Shown: piece after piece, positions 62,101 through 64,000 of the stretch
Numbering within the stretch: the first letter of the stretch is position 1
Layout of the letters: each line of letters opens with the position of its first letter
Source: Leptidea sinapis
Taxonomy: Eukaryota; Arthropoda; Insecta; Lepidoptera; Pieridae
Direction: 5' to 3'
Length of the DNA stretch: 64,000 nt
NCBI RefSeq assembly: GCF_905404315.1
Contig: NC_066292.1
Coordinates: 1,984,001 to 2,048,000 of the forward strand
The notes under the pieces: model-generated
What the model saw: the letters and a program-made list of their open reading frames with translations, nothing else
What the model was told of the DNA's origin: nothing
Database searches by the model: none
Translations under genes and position numbers: made by a program

Positions 62101-63586
62101 GTGTCGATGTTTTCTCCGCAATCATATGGAAAATAATTGCCTCAGGCAAAAAATAGGTTGGAGAGGAGTCATAAAATTATTTTGTAGGCAGGACAGCGCA
62201 TTTAAAGCGCACTGGATGTCTGCTTTACTTTAGTTATTAATTATATCAACTAATATAGAATAAATTTGTTACTAACATTTATATATGGACCTATTGTTGT
62301 CTAAAAATAAATAAATAAACGATAAAAAATATTGGTTTTGCGGATGTCTTTGCGCGGTTGTCTATCCACTTCCCATCGCGTGAGTATCTTGCTCGTTTGC
62401 CCCATCTTATAAAAAAAATATTACTAAAACACAAACTATATAATTAATAATATCATATAAATATAACAATAAAATGAAAAACGCGACTGTAATTGGACTC
62501 TTGCAGGAATGAAATCCTTCCTTTGTGGCAAACGGCTGGGGAAAATATACCGTTTTAGAGTTAAATCCTCTGACGACATTTAAGTTATATTTGTTCCCTA
62601 TAAATAGTTTATGATAAAATACCTGTAAATGCCTAACAGGATCAGCAACAACAGTGTTATTGGCTGCAACTGCGGCCGCCAACAGGGGCAAAGTGGTGGG
62701 GAATGGCAACGGTGACAGCAACTGCTGATGCTGTTTGTCCTGACCCAGCTCTTGGAGGAGAAGCACCAGCTCCATGCGGACAGACGCGAGGCCGCCACCG
62801 CCCGCGCCGTGGAGAGAGCAGTATGAGAGTAGTGTTCGAAGTAACGTCTCGTTTGCTAGAAGAACATAGAAAAAAATTAAGCAAATATATAGCTTAGCAA
62901 AAATGTAGCATTAGGTATTAGGTTTAAATTTTCATATTTAGTTATATCAAATGCTTTAATTTTTTAGCTTTTAAAAATTAAGTTATAATTACGTCTATTG
63001 TGGACTTTGGAGCATATTTCGTATAAATATCTAATACCAATTTTATCTAATGCAATTGTTTATAGTAGAATGCAAGTTGTTGTTGACTTGATACATCTAA
63101 TAGTACTCGGTAATCATATTTCTCGTATAGGAATGGGCATTACTTAAGTTTTTGGATACTGAAGAATATTTGAGCACACTGTTATAAGACTTTAGTTTGA
63201 GATTAACGATTGTGTGTGAATACTTAAAATCTTCGCAAATAGCCAGTCTTTCTTCACAGAATGCACATATATTGAACACGATTATCAGGTGCACCTGGGT
63301 GCATTTTTGGATAATCGCATTAAAATTGAAATTGGGTGCACCCAATGCACATTATTACCTTTGAGCCACTTCTTTCTCCGCACAGCCCTTTGTACTTTGG
63401 CCTCAAAGTCGAACTTCTCTCTGACGAGAAGCTGATGCAGGGTCGGCTTCTCTGGTAGAGGAGGCGGGTCCACGTGGGGCGACACGAGCTCACCCGTCGA
63501 CGGTGACGTCACATAGCCACACAGCCGTCGCAGCGCCTCCACCTCGCGCTCCAGCCAAATGTACAGCTGGTAGCGAAGGTGACCCC
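26045..63586 (-). CDS. Rbcn-3A: DmX / Rabconnectin-3 alpha, C-terminal third (20 exons)
   Basis: Twenty exons on the minus strand join in a single frame to about 1016 codons and end at TAA (26045-26047). The family product is a WD40-repeat scaffold of about 3000 residues. With Rabconnectin-3 beta it promotes V-ATPase assembly, as the RAVE complex does in yeast, and acts on endosomal acidification and Notch traffic. The exons are 63359-63586, 62623-62855, 61580-61749, 61038-61138, 59471-59715, 54290-54481, 53362-53480, 52397-52539, 51463-51625, 51089-51191, 49830-50018, 46746-46927, 44730-44829, 40605-40665, 38819-39051, 37521-37590, 36595-36669, 31359-31576, 28675-28780 and 26045-26163. Recognisable blocks include SYCSLHGA, SPLPFPTTLPLL, ACIYQSLCDSDTF, REQFVPP, RIIHKEQDSIAAFC, LTGGADGSVQLWEW and FSCGADGTMK. 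The 5' two thirds, including the Rav1-like domain, must lie beyond position 63586. Exon tails are tandemly amplified after two exons. Confidence 0.93.
26164..27129. other. DmX last intron, non-repetitive part
   Basis: No coding signal is supported. A short AT dinucleotide run lies near 26290-26310. The open frame at 26873-27061 has no motif. Confidence 0.35.
27130..27960 (-). mobile_element. LINE reverse-transcriptase fragment (family E)
   Basis: On the minus strand, with frameshifts, one reads YTDLSKAFDVVDHVLLIE, SGVPQGSHLGSFF and the active-site box as MFGDDLKIYREI, then LGVIVDTKLDFREDIDYIS. F-G-D-D replaces the usual Y-A-D-D. Both ends are missing. It sits in the last DmX intron in the same orientation as the gene. 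Confidence 0.72.
28025..28474. mobile_element. Foldback element with about 100-bp arms
   Basis: The segment 28025-28122 pairs with the reverse complement of 28375-28474 at roughly three quarters identity by eye. Both arms contain a TTTATCATTTCTC and AAACAAATCTAGTGATTTGA block. A 95-codon open frame (28293-28580, -) runs through the right arm and has no motif I recognise. Confidence 0.55.
28675..28780 (-). CDS. Rbcn-3A: DmX exon s
   Basis: After ATATTCCAG the frame is VFSLSSHQLLHTFAGEHARS then SFFKHIGQGVTQIHI, matching the LIHSFKSEHAKQSIFRNIGA block. The donor is AG/GTGAGT. It lies just beyond the last unit of the 176-bp array. Confidence 0.9.
28875..31492 (-). repeat. 176-bp tandem array of a DmX exon tail with 5' splice site (about 15 copies)
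   Basis: Read on the minus strand, each unit is the last 130 bp or so of exon r (from GTGCTGGTGTGGGACCTG), its AAG/GTACGC donor and about 45 bp of intron ending TATATTAATAAC. Spacing from the true exon end at 31359 to the last equivalent point at 28895 is 14 x 176 bp exactly. I noticed no base differences between units, and the GT-dinucleotide run in each has constant length. No acceptor-like AG with a pyrimidine tract precedes the copies. Confidence 0.95.
31359..31576 (-). CDS. Rbcn-3A: DmX exon r, complete copy whose tail seeds the 176-bp array
   Basis: The frame SWTCHEGGASCVSWAGGGGV continues LLSGGRRGDVLVWDLRTRA and VKCLALSPHEDVYAIGAADG then DIK, the family's ISGGRKGHVCIFDIR and LALDPYEE blocks. 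The donor is AAG/GTACGC. The part from GTGCTGGTG to the donor and the start of the intron is repeated 14 more times downstream. The acceptor (GCGGTAG) is weak and was fixed by phase. Confidence 0.88.
31960..33400 (+). mobile_element. LINE reverse-transcriptase fragment (family F)
   Basis: The translation has VDAVYTYFSKAFDKLNHTTL, IPQGSHLGPFMFILYVNNI and LLYADDTKIYKII, then after a break RQPNTLKILYYAFIRSILEF and RIEGIQNKFLRSLEYR. The tail ends in repeats of AAATA near 33375-33400. The 5' end and endonuclease are missing and the frame is broken near 32557. It lies in the DmX intron between exons q and r, opposite to the gene. Confidence 0.8.
33410..34010. repeat. Diverged tandem repeat, about 98-bp unit, 6 copies
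   Basis: Each unit has AATTATGATTTCAACAATAT, GGTTCTCGAGGGTGCAGAGA, ACGAATTTGGGATCATTTTT and AAATCCAAGATGGCCGCCGC. Units differ at several percent and one is about 13 bp shorter. The array begins right after the tail of the LINE ending at 33400. Open frames here merely follow the repeat. Confidence 0.85.
34610..35697 (+). mobile_element. Mariner-family transposon, internally deleted
   Basis: Inverted ends include the exact 18-bp pair CACTGAAAATGTTTAGAA (34629-34646) and its reverse complement (35663-35680). Between them, broken frames give YDFRCGLTQQQSYDRLRLAF, the NEFKRGRSNLNDDPREGRPL linker, IGMSQVKKILHEHLGVRKLC and the first catalytic block DIVTDDES. The second and third catalytic aspartates are not found; the sequence jumps to a C-terminal FTSPEDVVKAYENAIED block. 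Outer ends are approximate. Confidence 0.85.
34792..35600 (+). pseudogene. Mariner transposase remnant
   Basis: The reading starts ATGAACCTAACG and meets TGA at codon 5. Further stops and shifts follow. The longest clean part (35021-35278) carries the second DNA-binding helix-turn-helix and the first D of the D,D34D triad. The WIYQYDPETK region onward is scrambled and at least 150 codons are missing before the C-terminal block, so the product would be inactive. Confidence 0.8.
35865..36216 (+). repeat. SINE-like repeat, long copy
   Basis: From CCAGTGGGAGGCACCTTTGC through GGATGCCGGCTAGATTACGG and a TGTGTTTCGGTCTGAAGGGC block to GTAATGGGCAGGGCGTATCA and a poly(A)-like end. It is the longest member of a family also at 36233 (-), 37640, 39085, 59795 and 22981 (-). 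No coding capacity. Confidence 0.65.
36233..36320 (-). repeat. Inverted partial copy of the same SINE
   Basis: The plus strand shows TTACAATGCCCCGCCGCTCT, then CAGGAGCCTCCCACTGG, the reverse complement of central and 5' blocks of the repeat at 35865-36216. The two face each other with only about 17 bp between them. Confidence 0.55.
36595..36669 (-). CDS. Rbcn-3A: DmX exon q
   Basis: The frame AGHSSESKNVAIWDTLMPIK then KALVV equals the TSGHSNDNRNVCLWDTLI block, one WD40 repeat end. The acceptor is ATTACAG. GTGAGT was chosen as donor over an upstream GTTTGT because it keeps the frame into exon r. Confidence 0.85.
36685..37255 (-). mobile_element. LINE C-terminal fragment (family D)
   Basis: Minus-strand frames give HLMPAAEFHLSHDTPQDRHH, WRSSTVRFSRSFLPRTTKLW and NELPCAVFPRRYDMGTFKK, the typical C-terminus of a very common lepidopteran LINE. 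It ends toward 36685 in the GTGATC/CTTAACACCAGGTGACC 3' end. Upstream (37140-37250) more of the RT C-terminal part persists with shifts. Confidence 0.75.
37257..37282. repeat. AT dinucleotide microsatellite
   Basis: An uninterrupted TA run of about 24 bp lies between two LINE fragments in the DmX intron. Confidence 0.8.
37317..37382 (-). mobile_element. Family C LINE C-terminal sliver
   Basis: On the minus strand this reads CCCCACAAGATGGACCGACG then ATCTGGTGAAGATC, coding for the PTRWTDDLVKIA block of the LINE. It corresponds to 52210-52260 in the opposite orientation. Confidence 0.55.
37521..37590 (-). CDS. Rbcn-3A: DmX exon p
   Basis: The frame THQCHSKGISDFVFLGSCSL then VAT corresponds to WQCHSKATSDFAFITSSSLV in DMXL2. 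It is a 70-bp exon with acceptor GTTTCAG and donor CAG/GTAATT, in AT-rich codons. It is too short to stand out as an open frame. Confidence 0.87.
37640..37830 (+). repeat. SINE-like repeat copy
   Basis: It contains TGTGTTTCAGTCTGAAGGGC, CAAGGTGACGAGCGCAATTG, TGCATTGTAATGGGCAGG and TCCTGCTCGTCTCGTCCCTT. It lacks the 5' part and has a small internal deletion compared with 35865-36216. Confidence 0.65.
38559..38773. repeat. tRNA-like element with conserved flank
   Basis: The segment 38702-38773 can be drawn as a tRNA: acceptor GAACGGT with ATCGTTC, D arm AGCTCAGTTGGAAGAGCT, anticodon stem CTCGC/GCGAG and T arm CGGGGGTTCGAGTCCCGC. The loop ACAGAAG has C instead of U at position 33, so it is probably a repeat and not a working gene. 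The 140 bp before it recur without the tRNA part at 61913-62042. Read on the minus strand, the tRNA-like part would come first. Confidence 0.6.
38819..39051 (-). CDS. Rbcn-3A: DmX exon o, WD40 blades
   Basis: LTGGADGSVQLWEWAHPSC and AKVTRVRFSDYGNKFAAADA, then DGNLAMWQL, are two classical WD40 repeat ends (W-E-W, M-W-Q). The acceptor is CGCGCAG and the donor TTT/GTCAGT. Codons are strongly GC-rich. Confidence 0.92.
39085..39270 (+). repeat. SINE-like repeat copy
   Basis: GATTATGGGCACCACAACGG, AATTTTTGGGCTTTTCAAGA, CCTGAGCGGCACTGCATTGT and a GTCTCGTCCCATATTTTCAT end with an A-run match the family. The copy starts only about 35 bp upstream, in gene direction, of DmX exon o's acceptor. Confidence 0.65.
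39323..39616. mobile_element. MITE with 18-bp perfect inverted ends
   Basis: TTAAAGCTCTGTTCAAAC (39323-39340) is exactly complementary to GTTTGAACAGAGCTTTAA (39599-39616). The interior is GC-rich with GCGAG/CTCGC blocks and has no coding capacity. TA at the borders suggests a Tc1/mariner-type relation. Confidence 0.75.
40605..40665 (-). CDS. Rbcn-3A: DmX exon n
   Basis: The frame VLKHKIDNIKRMAAHPSQPL then joins exon o as YLTGGADGSVQLWEW. This matches VLMKRNLHNVKRMTSHPVHQ and YYLTGAQDGSVRMFEW in DMXL2. At 61 bp it is the shortest exon here. The donor is GTAAGT. Confidence 0.88.
40736..40868. mobile_element. Small MITE, 133 bp
   Basis: TAGTCCCCGTCACGACA at the left pairs with TGTGGTGACGGGGACTA at the right with one mismatch. 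TA borders are present. The element lies about 70 bp upstream of DmX exon n in the gene's reading direction. Confidence 0.7.
41170..43836. other. DmX intron, no gene recognised
   Basis: The stretch is AT-rich with no coding block I can assign. An open frame at 41184-41495 (+) has 103 codons but no motif and no splice context, and I leave it unannotated. Confidence 0.4.
43837..44419. mobile_element. Foldback / MITE, about 580 bp
   Basis: The left end TAGGCCCGCTTACCACCAAA then GCGAAGAG pairs with the reverse complement of the right end (CTCTCCGCTTTGGTGGAAAC then CGGGCCTTA). Within both halves the block ATTTCCACATCTCC / GGTGGAAAT recurs as subterminal inverted repeats. The two short open frames in it are unlikely to be genes. 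Confidence 0.65.
44730..44829 (-). CDS. Rbcn-3A: DmX exon m
   Basis: It is a short linker exon reading GSNAGTGNSSPLNPNAPQMP then VGMASQTGRGTSV. It begins after TGTTCCAG and keeps the frame between exons l and n. Low complexity makes family alignment weak, but phase and GC-rich codon use fit. Confidence 0.72.
45590..46320 (+). mobile_element. LINE reverse-transcriptase fragment (family G)
   Basis: Frames give FFTDFSKAFDRIDHCILLQK, SGVPQGSILGPLLFNICIND and FLLYADDMKIFSNITR, then after several breaks GFIKRICSKFSSIKLIKILY and SYVRRTLEYCSQVWNS. The 5' region and 3' tail are not clear. It lies in the DmX intron between exons l and m, opposite to the gene. Confidence 0.75.
46746..46927 (-). CDS. 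Rbcn-3A: DmX exon l
   Basis: The acceptor is GCCGCAG. The frame reads VGGGLLAVATAREVQEMDVS, equivalent to the EIVLASTHDVQELDV block. An acidic GARWAEDECEVDLLALAADP and GFLLVHHKDK follow, ending at AA/GTACAC. Confidence 0.87.
46990..48296 (-). mobile_element. LINE family A, second large copy
   Basis: Minus-strand frames read KPVGIGVPQGSILGPFLFLI, VLFVDDTSLIFKVKRRADID, a break near 47930, then FLGITLDKKLQWGPHITHLA, YFSYFHSIMTYGILLWGHAA and a 3' UTR reaching about 46990. The active-site box reads FVDD. It is colinear with 1795-3172 and is truncated at its 5' end, where a SINE piece abuts. Confidence 0.8.
48297..48425 (-). repeat. SINE body fragment, inverted
   Basis: The reverse complement carries GTGGATGTTTATTTGTATTT, ATCGTTGTCTTGCATCCATG and ACAGGCTATGCCTAGTGT, as in the SINE at 8991-9243. 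It directly touches the 5' break of the LINE at 46990-48296, and an open frame runs across the junction by chance. Confidence 0.6.
49000..49446. mobile_element. Large foldback element with about 110-bp arms
   Basis: The arm at about 49005-49115 (ACTTCAAAAACTGAAAAGTA, ATACACCTCTTATACAAACC, TTTACCTTTAATATTAATAA) is the near-perfect reverse complement of about 49330-49440. Inside, GTCAGTGCCAAGCC and GGCTTGGCACTGAC form a second inverted pair. No open frame is supported. It lies in the DmX intron between exons k and l. Confidence 0.75.
49830..50018 (-). CDS. Rbcn-3A: DmX exon k
   Basis: After GTGCTCAG the frame reads DIFIRAVFSRRRTMSMS, a Gly/Ser-rich linker, then SPVRIIHKEQDSIAAFCLNR. The IIHKE-D-I-AF block marks the entry to the C-terminal WD40 propeller in DMXL. 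The donor is CGG/GTGAGT. Confidence 0.88.
51089..51191 (-). CDS. Rbcn-3A: DmX exon j
   Basis: The junction reads KYRCLLEKHNTPFNTNLYSS, then APARRLWSYLVRQEQVQ, matching ENTPF and VKRLWHFLVKQE in DMXL. The exon is short and less GC-rich than its neighbours. The donor is CAG/GTGTGT. Confidence 0.87.
51463..51625 (-). CDS. Rbcn-3A: DmX exon i
   Basis: After TATTACAG the frame reads ELATTSPTVHAALRRVEQWQ and later EARQAPPDYIPGCFPDQ, corresponding to the ESWEQ and PPPNYINTYP region of DMXL. The donor is AG/GTACGA. Confidence 0.82.
52195..52340 (+). mobile_element. Family C LINE C-terminus
   Basis: Frames give PQDGPTIW and, in the usual frame, PTRWTDDLVKI, then a GKPLSSSGRLPADD end equivalent to the normal EAFVQQWTSSG terminus, followed by GATGATGATG typical of the 3' end. 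It ends about 60 bp from the donor of DmX exon h. Confidence 0.6.
52397..52539 (-). CDS. Rbcn-3A: DmX exon h
   Basis: The acceptor is GTCCAG. The translation STKRRSGANTEHSDPESFSW continues HLMRVAVLRLARHKIQHFLQ and LSGIEMS. The PESFSW and HLMRVAVLRLA blocks align with PNSYSWALLRLCMVKLA of the vertebrate protein. A LINE fragment ends about 60 bp past its donor. Confidence 0.87.
52708..52797 (-). repeat. tRNA-like SINE head, degenerate
   Basis: On the minus strand TTAGCTGAGTTCTTAAGATG is followed by GTGTTCGAGTCCTGCATCGT, the A- and B-box arrangement of the element at 38702-38773. The middle is altered. Confidence 0.45.
53362..53480 (-). CDS. Rbcn-3A: DmX exon g, acidic linker
   Basis: The frame reads PPPEQAPEDNDYDSAESGVD then EENESESDADDDIFDTSNT, an acidic, probably disordered stretch equivalent to the YDSDESFGSDEEDDDD region of DMXL2. 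The donor is AA/GTGAGT. Confidence 0.87.
53893..54262 (-). mobile_element. LINE family A tail next to DmX exon f
   Basis: The stretch matches the 3' end of the copy at 46990-48296: CATTTAGATATTCAGC, AGTCCCAGGC, AAGAAGCGGCGCAAGAAACT and TTTATTTTCTCAAAATCGAA in the same order. It is inserted in gene orientation, and its coding end stops within 30 bp of the exon f donor. Confidence 0.75.
54290..54481 (-). CDS. Rbcn-3A: DmX exon f
   Basis: After TTTTTACAG the frame reads PKLVERTEGTSVWSSLREKR and later YREQFVPPHCSILTYLLTK, matching the FREKFVPP block of the family. The donor AAG/GTTCCA is weak, with T and C at +3 and +4. A LINE tail lies about 27 bp beyond it (53893-54262). Confidence 0.85.
54745..59596 (-). 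repeat. 167-bp tandem array of a DmX exon tail with 5' splice site (29 copies)
   Basis: Read on the minus strand, each unit is the last 110 bp or so of exon e, the CAG/GTCTGT donor and about 60 bp of intron (TCTCCATTAAACAACGTGAT, TGTATAATGGCTGGCGG). The marker CCATTATAC recurs from 54753 to 59429 at exactly 167-bp steps (28 steps). The only difference noticed is C to A at 57801. Copies differ from the true exon at one point: GACGTCAC in place of GACGCGCAC. No acceptor is visible at the copies. Confidence 0.95.
59471..59715 (-). CDS. Rbcn-3A: DmX exon e, complete copy whose tail seeds the 167-bp array
   Basis: The acceptor TTTGCTTTCAG opens GVSALRGLALRAAEEEEAP, then LLAEAFVGVYLALLGWALAA and RLYGGGVRRLLTTAPAPQQ, ending at CAG/GTCTGT in phase 0. 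It is visibly GC-rich. The last 110 bp or so and the donor are repeated about 28 more times in the following intron. If the donor is missed, the frame meets TAA after four codons (VCLH). Confidence 0.9.
59795..59998 (+). repeat. SINE-like repeat copy
   Basis: It contains ACCAGTGGGAGGCTAATTCT, TGTGTTTCGGTCTGACGGGC and GGCACTGCATTGTAATAGGT, with an internal deletion replaced by a T-run near 59915-59930. Confidence 0.6.
60344..60371. repeat. AC dinucleotide microsatellite
   Basis: An imperfect CACACA run with one CAAACA interruption lies in the DmX intron between exons d and e. Confidence 0.75.
60468..60516. repeat. Perfect 22-bp inverted repeat with 5-nt loop
   Basis: The left arm GCTTGTTTAAATCATAAAAT plus GT and the right arm AC plus ATTTTATGATTTAAACAAGC are exactly complementary around AAGTA. 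It would form a strong hairpin in RNA or a cruciform in DNA. Confidence 0.85.
61038..61138 (-). CDS. Rbcn-3A: DmX exon d
   Basis: A long T-run and CAG precede it. The joined reading GIIAETPGTTNLLVRARRYS then TEELTVTTPPNKWP matches the LLVRA and PSKWPG blocks of DMXL. The donor is CAG/GTATTT. Confidence 0.88.
61580..61749 (-). CDS. Rbcn-3A: DmX exon c
   Basis: The acceptor is TTTGCAG. The translation has SVAQDMLGTISELG and LRELAVALSACIYQSLCDSD, the latter strongly conserved in the family. The donor is GG/GTAAGC. Confidence 0.9.
61913..62042. repeat. Second copy of the body flanking the tRNA-like element
   Basis: GCAAATATTGGGGTCGAGCA, GGTTATCAACTGTAAAG and TGAAGCCACAATCTGAGAGT match 38559-38700 in order. 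The tRNA-like part that follows there is absent here; the match ends at ATCTTATGAC. Confidence 0.65.
62623..62855 (-). CDS. Rbcn-3A: DmX exon b
   Basis: The junction with exon a gives KKWLKANETLLRTLLSYCSL, a very conserved block. MELVLLLQELGQDKQHQQLL and SPLPFPTTLPLLAAAVAAN follow. It ends in DPVRHLQ at a CAG/GTATTT donor in phase 0. Confidence 0.92.
63359..63586 (-). CDS. Rbcn-3A: DmX exon a (first in window)
   Basis: After an acceptor TATTAG the frame reads GHLRYQLYIWLEREVEALRR and later REKFDFEAKVQRAVRRKKWL. This matches the block preceding the SYCSLHGA region in vertebrate DMXL proteins. It ends in phase 1 at a GGTAATAA donor. Upstream exons are outside the window or hidden. Confidence 0.88.
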
Positions 63587-63714
63587 CTAATACACAGCAT
63601 TTAAATAATGTAGATGAACACGAATAACCGAATATACGAATAATTCATATCTCAATCACATGAATGAGTCAGAATTAATAAATTAACTATTATTATGAGC
63701 TGTTTGAGCTGATT

Positions 63715-63998
63715 CCTGTCGCCGAATTCCACCTTCGCACGTCATGCCACAAATTAGGATGTCATCCTCACCATCTGGATGTGTGGCGTTTTTCAAGGAA
63801 TTTCCTTCCACGTACAACCAAGCTGTGGAATAAGCTTCCTTGTGCGGTGTTAGAAGGACGATGAGACATGGGTACCTTCAAAAAAAGCGCGAACACCTTC
63901 CTCCTGTCATTCTTCTGGTTTTGCAAGAGAATGTGGGCTGCGGTGATCACTTAACATCAGGTGACCCGCACGCTCGTTTGTCCTCTCTTCCATAAAAT
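63715..63998 (+). mobile_element. Family D LINE 3' end
   Basis: Plus-strand frames contain the equivalents of CRRIPPSHVMPQ, FPSTYNQAVE and the GTGATCACTTAACATCAGGT then GACCCGCACGCTCGTTTGTC end, followed by an A-rich tail at the window edge. It lies just upstream, in gene direction, of the first visible DmX exon. Confidence 0.7.
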
Positions 63999-64000
63999 AA

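Overview
The window looks like a piece of an insect nuclear genome, most probably a butterfly or moth. The genes have introns with GT-AG splice sites, the background is AT-rich, and the spaces are filled with decayed non-LTR retrotransposons (LINEs), tRNA-headed SINEs, mariner-type elements and foldback MITEs of the kind common in Lepidoptera. There are no operons, CRISPR arrays or prokaryotic features. The species cannot be named from the sequence alone.

Three host genes can be read. (1) A two-exon COMMD10-like gene (7591-8269, +) encodes a COMM-domain subunit of the Commander endosomal recycling complex. (2) A four-exon cytoplasmic isoleucyl-tRNA synthetase gene (12581-20815, +) encodes 1203 residues and has both class I catalytic signatures. 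Its third intron carries a 1.8-kb minisatellite. (3) The 3' third of the DmX / Rabconnectin-3A gene (63586 down to 26045, -) is present as 20 exons encoding about 1016 C-terminal residues in one continuous frame. The rest of that gene lies beyond the right edge. It converges tail-to-tail on the synthetase gene.

Layout: 1-1.8 kb, no recognisable gene; 1.8-7.4 kb, two LINEs, one a nearly complete but broken element with a 12-bp target-site duplication; 7.6-8.3 kb, COMMD10; 9-11.6 kb, SINE, MITE and Helitron-like repeats; 12.6-20.8 kb, IleRS; 20.8-26 kb, intergenic space with LINE tails; 26-63.6 kb, the DmX gene, whose introns hold at least six LINE pieces, a mariner with matching inverted repeats, several MITEs and many SINE copies.

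The most unusual structures are two long, almost perfectly homogeneous tandem arrays inside DmX: a 176-bp unit with about 15 exon-tail copies (28875-31492) and a 167-bp unit with about 29 (54745-59596). In both, the unit is the 3' half of a coding exon plus its 5' splice site plus the start of the following intron, with no recognisable 3' splice site. The gene therefore presents about 15 and 29 repeated 5' splice sites after two of its exons. For the 167-bp array the founding junction can be read as a 7-bp microhomology between exon and intron. Recent amplification and an assembly artefact are both possible.
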